Shown one piece after another: positions 20,500 to 30,973 of a stretch of 64,000 nt of DNA (positions are counted from its first letter, which is position 1; each line of letters begins with the position of its first letter). The DNA is from Dactylonectria macrodidyma (lineage: Eukaryota > Ascomycota > Sordariomycetes > Hypocreales > Nectriaceae). A program made the position numbers and the translations under genes. The stretch is taken from the NCBI GenBank assembly GCA_020744425.1, contig JAGMUV010000003.1, positions 1,426,001 through 1,490,000 of the forward strand, in the 5' to 3' direction. Under the pieces are notes generated by a model that had not been told where the DNA came from, made no database searches, and saw only the letters and a program-made list of their open reading frames with translations.

Positions 20500-23400
20500 G
20501 GTGTTCTTCGTGTCTTTCGAATATTTCGTGTCAGGAAAATCGTATGAGGAGGGCGCAATGTCGAGCGTGCGAGGGCATCACTAGGAGAGGATGAGAGATA
20601 TGAGGGATTGAAGTGAAGCCCCAAATCCATGGAGAAAGCCCGCCAATTCGGGGTTTGGGGGGCATGACGCTGTGGACCGGGGTGTAAAAGTGTTACCGGG
20701 AAGGCCGCCCCAGGCAGGCCCGAGGTGTGCCGAGAATCCCGCCCGTGGTTTAAGCGTCGCAGCATCCTGTAGCAGGGTCCACTATCGCCAGGGGAAATCT
20801 GGGGAAGCCGCCTACCCTATAGGAATATTCTCGAAACTACCAGCTGGACAAAATGGTCATGTGTATCGTGAGATATATCGTGGGGATCGTTGTGACATAT
20901 CAACTCTAAGTAAAGTGCGATTTTATCAACTCATCGTGACTCATCTTGAATCGATTGCCTCTTTCTCAATCATACCCAACTCTACGATCTCCCCCCCTCA
21001 TCTCGCGCTCCACCAACACATGGCGTCGATCCAAACCCGATGTCACCACCCACGTGGACATCATACACTACTGCGAAGTCGACGATACAATCTCATCATC
21101 GCAACGGAGATATTTCATATCCAGACCAACCTTAATACTCTCGGGTGCGCAGCATGACCCAATTATGACGCAGTAGCGGTCGCTTCACATGCAGGGACCA
21201 TGGAGCTCGCAACTTGCCTGGCGTGACATAGACGAGTAGCTTCAGGACTGATTCGTCTTGGTCTATGGCTGGGCTAGAATTAGAGTTTGCTAAACGACAA
21301 CTCTCCACCCTTAAATGAGGGAAGCTTCAATACGATATTGACGCCTATGCAAGAAATAATAGTACCCAAATTAGTCATGCCCCATCAATACTGCGGGCGA
21401 TGCAGATAAAAACTCCAACCTAAATACAGTAACAACGGCAAATTTCATCATGTAATGAAGCTTATCTCGCTCTAAACCCGTATGTTTTAACCGGCCGATA
21501 ATACACGAAGCTTAAGAGGAGAAAATATCGGGATTGAGATGAATCAACGGAAGGTGGCATTCTGAGCTAAAACAGCATTTCAAGCATCTCCCATATGCAC
21601 GACACTACCATGTGGTGCCATTTTATCCCCATCTGCGGACGGAAATTGCACTTACACTATGTCATAGCAATACTAGCGAATGGGATATAGTTGCTACGCA
21701 GTATCGTTATTATCTCTACATATTGATACGTACGTATGAAGCCAGAGAAGAAGCCAGTACTGAGCTATAGAGGTGAGCAAGTGGACTGATAGCCGTCAGC
21801 GATGACGCTGTGGTTCCTGGCATCAAGTGGAGCTTCAGAACGCCGCTCTCGTTAGCTTTGACAGATTCGGGAATAAATTCGTTGGCACTCGTGGCTGTAA
21901 CTCTGATCGTCCTGGCGTTGGCTAAATACGCTATGACAGCCGATACGAAGGTGGCCTTCGAAGAAGGCAATTGGGTAGATTGTGCGGTAAGGAGAGCCGA
22001 TTGGTTGCTGCGAGAGTGGTAGCAGAGGTCTGGAAGAAACCATGTACAGGTAACAGAGACAGACGGCAGGTGATATGCAAGCCGGGACAAACTAGGTTGA
22101 ACATTAAGGTCGTATTGATCATCGCTACGAGATAGCCTTTCGCTTTTTGACCAATTGCCAACTTCTGAGCCCGTAGAACACAATAGCGAAGTTAGCCTAT
22201 GAACCGAGATGTCACCGCCTCCAGCATCATGGATCATACGTTGTGAGTTTCTTTTACAAGGGTACGCAGCGTTGTTGCCGATGTCACAACTATAATTTGA
22301 CCCGTCTAGCAACATGTGATAATGCATTTCCGGATTGAAATGGAACTTGATGACTAGCATATTCATGCCTCTCTGGTTCAGCCGGTTTAGTCAACTCGCA
22401 CATCTCATCAGAATGCCTAGGCGGTATTATGCGTGGTGATTACTGAATTACTCTCTCAGCTCTGTGTTTAGCGCACTGCAAGTGAGCCACGTCTGGATGG
22501 CTCACGGAGCCACCTCCCAACACCTGGAGGAGATTTTCCACATGCGTCTCCTCCCTGCTTCCCAAGGGCCAATGTTGCTTCCTCCCTTTCGTTCGCTAAG
22601 CGCCGCGAATTTGGTTTGGGAGGTTGGCAACTTACATAGCACTGCAGGTCTTGTTACTCCGTTAAATTTTGGCTGGTGGGCGGCTTCAGCTGTATCCTCA
22701 GCTTGCTTGTGGTTGTGACCAGGAGTGGCGGTGCGGAGTGGCGAGTGGCCACTTTCCGGAGATCCTTGACACAGAGTACGCAATGTTCTGAGACTTTTGC
22801 AGGCCAGTCAGACCACCATCATAGGACTGCACTCCACTGGGACCTAGCACTATGAATCGATGAGATTGACAACGCGTCATGCCCAGATGACTCGTCCTGA
22901 AGGCCAAGTGTGTCGGCTGTCGGTTGTGCGGCCTCCGGCCGGCAAAAATGGCCACCCCGATGGACCCACGTACCCCGAATGACGAGCCTCCGGGAGCTGC
23001 TGCCGGCCCAACTGGCATGTCGGCCGTTTGCCCTATTCCGGCTCCGTTAGTGATCAAATTTTCAGCCTCTAACGGTTACATGGGTCGTGGTGGAGTCTTC
23101 AGCTAGCGGGCCAAAGATTGTCAACGGCGTAACTTCTGTTAGGTTACCGAAAGTTAGAACTAACAACACCAAGCCACCGGTAAATAATTTGGCAGAGGAG
23201 AGGCAAGGGAATGATATTAGTTGCGCCATTTGTAGGAATTGTGGCCATTATATCTTCGCCAAAGAGCGCCCATGCTTTGATACATTGAACAGGCTCCCAG
23301 ATGATGGGTTTATTAACTTGGTCAAGCACCTCTGAGCTTCCTCCATGGCCAACATTGGGAGTTAACGATTCCCTCGGTCCACCCAAAAGCTACCGAGCAT

Positions 23401-25389
23401 GCGGCACAAAGTTGAACGAATAGTACGTTTCTAGCTCACGGGAGGCGATGTCGTAGACTTGAGCCTGCGGGTATATCGGTCCGATTTAGCCGCCAATTAC
23501 GCTAATATCGGAGTGTAGAAAGGCACATCGAACATCAAAGAAAAAAAAAAAAGGATTCATGGGAACATGCGAGTTAGTTGGCCGGGATTTCCACATGGTT
23601 TCAGCTGGCCATGCTTTACGAAGACTGGGATTTTGCGTCATGAGATGGTTGTGAGATTGACGACGTAAGCTTGACAACCAGCTGGATGGTTGGCTGCGTG
23701 GCCAATTGTTAGCTGCTATCATAACAATTGGTAGAAATGTCGGTTTGTGGAGGGCGAACACGCCAGAAGACTTGGGAGGATGTGGAGCACCTCGACTGCA
23801 CGACCTCACACACCCTCCCTTACTTACCTCAAGTGGAGCTCCTTAACAAGTGTGTCTTGGATGACTAGATGTCAAAGACTTGTCGAAGCGCAATTACCTG
23901 CTACTTTGGGTCGCAGAATGCGCCGTCTGTCGAATCCCTTCTTTGAGTTTTTGAGTTGACCCCATACCGCCACCCCCTTTTTCAGCCGGAGTTTTAGCCC
24001 ATGCGGAAGGGGATTTCTAGGGTTGGAGTTGCTACTACGTACATGAATAAGTAGCTGCCGCTGGCATCTCGGCGTTGCCGACACAAAAGTGACTGCTCAC
24101 AAAAGAAGTCTTTCAATCCAAGAACGCATGATAAATTTGCACCCTATTCTTCCACTGATTGCTGGGATGATATTTTGACCTGGCCTTAATGGCGTCTTAT
24201 TTCTGCACCCCAAGCCAGAAGCTAACTGCGAGTTATCGCCACTTCCCGTTATTAGGGCTGACGCGTGGAAGAGAATACAGCTGCAGCTAAGAAAGGCCAC
24301 GAGTCAACCGGGTTAACAACCCGGTATGACGATGAAAGGCCTCTAGGGGTGAAAAGAAGGCAGACATTGGTCGAGTTTTCTGCATAACTTCTGGTCAATC
24401 ACGTTTCATGGTGTATGATCTTTCACGCATCGTGTCAAAGCTGCCAGTCCAGGGACTTGCCCTCGAGGGACTCAATCTTCGGCATCTTATGACGTCTCGG
24501 AATGGCTGGATGCCAAGATGCGTTATCCCTTCTTTCGACTCGCTATGACGTTCCCGGGATGTGGCCATGTCGTCCCGTTACGCTTGGTGCCATGCGGAGG
24601 ATCTGTCTCTAGCCGCCCACTCTCCCGGATCGTTGCCACATCCCGTTGTATGTGCCGAGCGTCTGCGGGATAGCCTCTCGGTAGAAACATATCTCCCGGT
24701 TTGGAAATGCGGTGAATGTGCATTCCATGTGCCAGGCACATGTTCCACGAGGCCCGGGGGTGGGGCCGCGTCGGTTGAGGAGTTGAGGCGGTGATGTGGG
24801 ACAGATGGGCTGTATCTGAGACAATTGACCACGTGGCTCAAGAGCTGATGAGATGGTGAGATTCCGGGTGGATGGTCGACTCTGGTGGTTGAATTGCATT
24901 CGGCCGCATGATACCGATCGGGCAAGCTGTTGGCGGGCGGGCCGGTCGATCCACGTAGGAACAGAGTGAGGGAGAGATACTGGTGTTACACAAGAAACAT
25001 GGCATGATTTTCACTTGTCATGGACCATGTTCGATCGACCGCCTGAATCGCGCATCTGAGAGGTAACCTGCAATTAGCAAAAAACCCATGGATATACAAG
25101 TTGGTATGTAGGGAGGCTGTAGTGGCGGAAGAAGAAGACGCGGCTTGAGCTTTGGGCACAGCTCCGTACTCGGCCTCAATTACGATTCGTGACGCCCTGA
25201 GCTTCTCGGCGATAGGTGATGGCTGAGGCTCTCCATGGATGCAGATTTTGCTAGATACCCCTGCTAATCCCCGATTTCTCCCCCTAATTGTTGGTGTGTG
25301 TCTTTATTGTCTGGTGGTGGCGGCTGGGTTGCGGGCGTCGTCATATGGTGGGAGGGGTGGTAGTGAAGAGGAGGGGGGTCTTCACCGAT
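20500..25389. other. 4.9-kb gene-poor region
   Basis: No convincing gene. An ATG ORF of 216 codons at 21716-22366 (minus) has no recognisable domain, signal or supporting splice structure. A perfect 8-bp inverted repeat, ACCGGGTT-AAC-AACCCGGT, lies at about 24307-24326. An A12 run lies near 23540-23551. No transposon ORF or terminal repeat was recognised. Confidence 0.45.
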
Positions 25390-25830
25390 TCAAGCACTGG
25401 GGACCTCACGGGTGATCACCAAAACATCACCGGGGGGCATCCCTGTGGCTATCATCTTAGGTACAGGTGCCTCATCGGTGGGAATATCGGGCGGGAACTT
25501 GAGCCAATCGGTGTTCCAATAGCCAGGCCCGGAGCAAGCAGCCTTCTCATCAACGATGCATCCGAGATCTAAGCGGTCAGAAATAATACGCGAGGGGTCA
25601 GGCGACGAAGAGCTTCTGAGTTTCGATTCGCAGGGGAAAGTTGAGAGGGTCAAGAATTTTACTTGCTTTTTCTCAGTCTTCGCTGTCGCCGACGCCGTTG
25701 CCACGGTCTTGGGTAACTAACCCTGGGTCAATGTCTCGGTCTCGCAGGGTCGGTCACCATTACCGTGGCCGCGGGTCCTGTGAGAACTGTGCAGTAGCCA
25801 TGGGCCCCTGTATCTCATGAGTCGGTCGTC
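25390..25830 (-). pseudogene. Possible decayed gene (Thr/Val-rich stalk plus short conserved-looking C-terminus)
   Basis: Not recognised. On the minus strand a 104-codon ORF ends at 25390; it opens with a non-ATG codon and contains TASATAKTEKK, LGCIVDEKAACSGPGYW and DWLKFPPDIPTDE, which look protein-like. Just upstream, in shifting frames, are VLTGPAATVMVTDPA, then ETETLTQG followed by a stop, then KTVATASATAKTEK. Together they read as a Thr/Val-rich stalk typical of fungal secreted or wall proteins, broken by one or two frameshifts and a TAG. A 47-nt GT-AG pair (25662-25616) could be an intron. No signal peptide was found upstream. A gene with unseen introns is the alternative. Confidence 0.3.
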
Positions 25831-28800
25831 GACGACTTATTGAATGCTGAGAGGCGCGATAGAGATACAGATTGAACAGACACACAGATACGCACGAGCG
25901 CCACTTACAGGCACTTGGAGACCCTTGTAGACCCTTGTAAGATCAGGATACTACATGCGCCTGAGATCAGTGGACTTCCAGCATCGCTGTCATGTCACCC
26001 TTACACTTGACGCACCATCTGCCCTAGCTACCTAGGTAACTCTCAGGACCAAGACACCCACACGGGTCATACGACGGATGAATTGGTAACAAAATACGAC
26101 AACAATGAAACCGCTATTGAGACCCCCGTGTCTCTCGCCTCCACCGGCTTTTTACTTTCCAACGTCCAAACTCTACCGAAGCCTTGGAAGGATTGCTGTC
26201 GTCGCCCCAACTGTCGGCGAATGCCGTCTTTGCGGGGGGGTTCGGAGTATCCAGATGCCAAGCCTCCGAGAATCATCCCCCCGAGCCATCCCGGGAAGCC
26301 CACAAGAGTCCGCCATGGACCGGCGAGCTGGGACGGATGCTGGAGAGGCTGGGTTGGAGGCTGGATGCTAGTACAGAAGAGGTAGCTAAGCAATTTAATA
26401 CGTAGTAATTACTGAGCATCGAGATTTGAGGTGGACAAGGTTCGCCATGACCACACAAAATACAAAAGGATAGCCAGTCTAGCCAGTCAACAAGTGTGGA
26501 CTGGTCTCCGCTTGGTGCCTGCCAATCCTTTCCCTTTGAAATGTAGATGCCAAATGACGAGAAACCGATTATTCGCCGATCGCCCGCCGCAATTATTTTG
26601 CGCTTGCGACATGGCCTTGCTGAACTTGGTATCTAAGACCCGGGGAGTGTGGCAGTGCGGCAGTGAATCAAGTGTGGGCGACCCTTTTTTACCAAACTGT
26701 AAGTTTTACGTAGTAAAAGACCTCGGTTGTAGCTCAGACAAACTGATTCTCTTCTTCTGATTCTCCTTCCCTCCCTGCGGCTCGCCAACAAAGCTAACAG
26801 GCTTGGGTTTCGTGCACTCCGTAGGAATAACAACACGTTCTCCCTCGTTTACACTCCCGCTCTGCTCCCTCGTATACTCGCCAGCCCCCCGAGTTGGGTT
26901 GCATCAAGTCGTCTTGCGTTGCATCATGGAAGTTGCGGCTGCATCCGGATTGCGTCAGAGCGCGTGCTCAGCTGGTCCAGGCTTTGGTCTTGTCCCGCGG
27001 CCAGGCTGAAACTGTGAATCATTGCATTTTCGATTTCTTGCTGCCCCCCCTCCATCCCAACTCCCTGGGCCCCGTGAAGATTCCTCTGGACCAACTACGA
27101 TTCATCCCAGCCCACGGTCGCCGTGGTGTCGGACCAGGGGCCCGCCAAGGGCCCTTCCAACCCTTCCACCGGCCATCAAGAGAATGCAGCTGTGTCATTC
27201 CTCCCGCTGTCCGTCTCATGTTGAATTCTTTGACGGGTTTAATTCGTCCGCACCCCCGACTGGGCCGACTCCGCCGTTGCAGCCCTAGCGGTTGTTCGAC
27301 TCGACTCGCTGAGCTCGGTTTCGGTTCAACCGCTCTATTCCCAAAAGTAGCCGCCGGCGTGCGGCAGGTCGCCCCCTAGGGAAGCTTAGCTTGTTTCCCA
27401 GGGAGGACCGGTCCCCCAGGGAGCGGAGAGCGTACTACCTAGCGGAGATCATAGGGCATGGTGGTGACACCAGCCTCATTACCTAGTCTTGTCCCAACCG
27501 ACGGGTCCGTCTTGGAGGCTAACCAAAGATGCCGGCCCGCGCGATGTGAGGCGGGTGTGAGGGAGGCCCCTACTAAATTACTGTACATCCCTGTGGCCTG
27601 TCCTGTAATACATTTATCATGTACTTGCGGAGTTTGGGCTGCGCTTAGCAATTCCATCACGTTGCATCTCGTCTTGCGGGCTTCATGGTGGGAGTGAGGA
27701 GCGAGGTGGTATTGAGGCTTTGGCGGCTTCAAACTCTCGCCGTCTGTCTCACCGTCGCAAGCCAGGTAATTATGCAGGACGAAGCAACCGATGCTCATAA
27801 CAAGCATCGGATCTACATACAACTTACACAGAATCCGTCCTGCGACTCAGAATGGCTGGGTTGGCACAATGCAGTCTCCACATCACCCACCAACACTTTG
27901 CATTGCTTCACCCACCACCACTCTGCAGGCCTCACCTACCACTCTGGGAAGGCTTCATCACACCCTTCCGGACCTTTGCGCAAGACAGGGCAAGCTGTCT
28001 GTCTAGCTGTGTGGGTGCCACACAAATTGACAAGCCTTGCCAAGCATTGTATGTGTCTACAGCACCGGGTATGTGTACATGTACTGCACATATAGATCTA
28101 CGTAGTGTCAAGCAGGCGCTTCTTGAACCTCGACTGGCAATTCAATGCTCCAGCGCCAGCGCCAGCGCCATTACCAGCGCCAGACATGCGCCCGATGCTT
28201 GCTAAATGCATCTTTTTCGCGCCTTGGTCCTTGGACTAATAATTTCTTCTGCGCCTCTGCTACTCGTAGCTATAAAGAGCTCTGGATGATATGTACTGTA
28301 CATACGACGTGGCCGGTAGTCGGGCGGCTCGTGCAAACCCAAATCGCCTCAGCCACGTCAAGACCTACGCCGTTTCCCTATGGATGTGCGCCTCCCCCCT
28401 CCATCCACCTGGAAATTTGAGCTTGTGGCTTTCTTTCTCTCGTCTCCTCTCCTCTTCTCTCCCCCTAGGACGTAGACTACTACGTATGATGGTCAGCCGT
28501 CACGGTCCACGGTTGAAAGCTCGAGATCCGGTCCAACGACTCTAACCAGACACCACACCTAAATCTTGCCCTCACCCCCATCTGGTATGGATTAGAGCCC
28601 TAGACGCACCCCCTCCTCGCCTCTTGCAAATGCACCAAGACGCCTGGGAGCAACTCCGAGTGGCTGTTTTCTTCAAGACATTTCAGCTTGCCGGTCCTTA
28701 GGTTGGGATTATGTGGCGTCCCATATCCCAACCATCGGGTCTCGCCTCCTTGGTACGTGGAATAGTTCGTCGTTTTCCTTCACTTGGGCCCTCTCCATGC

Positions 28801-29416
28801 GCCGGGGTTACCAGGGTCTTGCCTTTGGAGCACCTGCAGCTCAAGATCCCAGGTGCAGTAGATGCTATACCCAACTGGCACTGGTTGGCCCTGGTGCGTC
28901 CAAGCCAGGTCGCGTGTCGTACCTCGTACTTCGTAGTTCTCATAGGGCTCCCACCTTCCGGCTGTCAAAATGGGGGTCGATGCATTACCACCATTGGGTG
29001 TTTGCCCCCCTTAGGTATTGGATACCTAGACTGCCTTTTGGCAGCTTGGCTTTGCCATCTTGAAAGCCGGACAAATCGATGTGGCTGCGTGGGAGAGGCG
29101 GACAGTAGTCTCATGGCTCTCTGACCATCCCCTCGACCTCTAAGAGGAGACCTACTTCCTCAAAATATGTCACTCCCCGTCCCGCATGGCTTAATTGCGA
29201 TAAAAGGTAAGCGTCGCTTCTTTTCATCTGCAACATCATTCGGCACTTCCAATCTTCAGTTTTAGCCCAACTCCTTGAAGTGCCCATTCATCGCTCCAGT
29301 CTAGTCGACAACAGGGGTCCAAAACAGTACCGCTTGCTTGGCTTAGACCCCATCCATGAACCATTAACCTATCCCTCCCATCTGTCACTTGTTCCAACAA
29401 GCCAAAACACGGCTAA
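25831..29416. other. 3.6-kb gene-free region before the bZIP gene
   Basis: No gene seen. It contains GCTACCTAGGTAAC near 26027-26040, TACGTAG words at about 26708, 28099 and 28480, and a short CAGCGC repeat (28151-28182). ORFs near 26.1-26.4 kb overlap in three frames and cannot be told from chance. Confidence 0.45.
28151..28182 (+). repeat. CAGCGC short tandem repeat
   Basis: CAGCGC repeated three times, an interruption CATTAC, then one more copy. Intergenic. Confidence 0.7.
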
Positions 29417-30265
29417 ATGTCAACACCGACCAAGGATGTAAGTATTGCACGCTGTAGCCGGGCCTCCCGCCCCGTTCCATGTTGCTAACCATGGCATCTT
29501 CATTAGACCAAGAACCTTGAGCGGGTGAGAGACAATCAACGAAGGTCTAGAGCGCGAAGGAGAGAGCATCTAGCCGAACTTGAGCACCGGATCCGTACCT
29601 ACGAGCTTCAGGGGATAGAGGCCTCGTCCGAGGTTCAGCTGGCAGCCAGGAGAGTCGCTGAAGAGAACAGAGTGCTTCGCGGCATCATCGCTGGGCAAGG
29701 GATCAGCAATGAGTACGTCGCGAGTGTCTTGCAGGCTACTGCTCTAGCGCACCCTGACACAGGGTCAATATCACACTTCGCTTCCAACAGCCCCAGTGAG
29801 GCAGTTCAGGCTTTACATCAGACCATGCTGCCTCGGAGACCTCTCATTCATGATCAACCAGTTTCATACCCGATCCCTCCCCAGGAAACCCGAGACCGGC
29901 CCATGACCAACGCACCGACGACTTCTAATCCCGTCTGGGAGCCAGCACAACCTATCCAACCAGGAATTTCCTTCCCTCGCCCTCTGCCTTCCAACGCTCC
30001 TCCGCCTATGGGACGGCCAACAGTCCCTTCGCAACTTCACCACCAGCAATACACCCCTTCGGCATTCCCTGGGCCTCAAATACCGCGGACTGAAGGGTTC
30101 CTCCCTTCTCCAGCACCAATGCTTGACGATCCCCGACGACAGAGTTATTCAATCCCGTCTCTCCAAGGGGATGGATCTTCGGCCATGAACTACAGTCTTT
30201 CCATGCACGCGTTTCAAACCCAGGGCGGTTCAAATCCTCCTGGTCCAGATCCTGGGCCATGTTGA
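29417..30265 (+). CDS. Short fungal bZIP transcription factor
   Basis: Exons 29417-29437 and 29507-30265 (69-nt intron with TTGCTAACC and TTAG) give 259 aa. MSTPTKD joins in frame to TKNLERVRDNQRRSRARRRE. The basic region (about 12-28) has N17-x7-R25 in NQRRSRARR, as in bZIP factors, although the usual A-A-x-x-S/C positions are replaced by Arg/Ser. A coiled region (about 29-66: LAELEHRIRTYELQGIEASSEVQLAARRVAEENRVLR) follows with imperfect heptads. The rest is Pro/Ser/Gln-rich, probably an activation region, ending NPPGPDPGPC. The basic region followed by YELQGIEAS is a pattern I associate with a filamentous-fungal bZIP group of unknown targets. The first exon is only seven codons. Confidence 0.85.
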
Positions 30266-30973
30266 CTGTGGAAGGGGCCATGGGAGGCTTGGATAATGCC
30301 TGACTTGGCCTCGCTGCCAGTCTATGATGAAAAAAAGTCCACATGGGCACCTTGGCCGCTCTCTAGAAGTTTCTTCTCGAGATGCACGAAGAACGCTAGT
30401 ACAATGGCTCAGTACGACTGAAACAAGCATCCGCCCACAAGATAGCAAAGCAGGAATTCGGCACGGCACACCTTGGAAAAGTACGGGAACGTATCTCGTG
30501 CAATCGGCCATGAGCGGCAAGGTAGACAATGGTTTATGGCCCGGAGATGCAACTATCCTTGGAACCGGATCGAGGACTCCGACGAAGGACACGACCGCAA
30601 TGCACCAGTCAAGACAAGCGAACTTGGAGCTACGAAATGGCGTGCGTGTCTACCGACAGCGAGAATGTTTTGTTGGGACAAGTAGCTGGAGACAGGTGCA
30701 TTGTTCTTGTGAGCCGCAAAGCGTTTTCTGCTTCAAAGGGATGAATGACAATTCGCTGTTCAGCAAGGTCTGTTCGCAATCGACAAAGAATCAATGGTCG
30801 TTGTTCAAGTGGCAATTCCCGGGCTAAATCATGGAGATACAAATTATATTTCAGATCGAGCCCCGGGAATGTATTCATTCGGAGGCTCGTTAGAACGGCA
30901 ACCTGAACGAATTACAATATATCCAAAATTCTTGAACATTTGGAAGTGTATTGTAAGCGTGGTGTGAACTAAC
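30266..30973. other. Intergenic, bZIP 3' side
   Basis: ORFs of 70-167 codons here have no recognisable domain. The last 130 bp before 30974 are AT-rich and form the upstream region of the repeat-protein gene. Confidence 0.4.

Noticed and set aside
21716..22366. 216-codon ATG ORF on the minus strand
   Set aside because: No domain, signal peptide, membrane segment or splice support. Length alone is not enough in non-AT-rich DNA. Would be rescued by a transcript or a homologue.
26067..26405. Overlapping 75-110-codon ORFs in three plus frames and one minus frame
   Set aside because: All frames are open over the same DNA, so none is favoured. A phrase such as PPWTGELGRMLERLGWRL looks protein-like but has no match that I recognise.
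30227..30237. GGTTCAAATCC resembling a tRNA B box
   Set aside because: It lies inside the bZIP coding sequence and no cloverleaf can be built around it.
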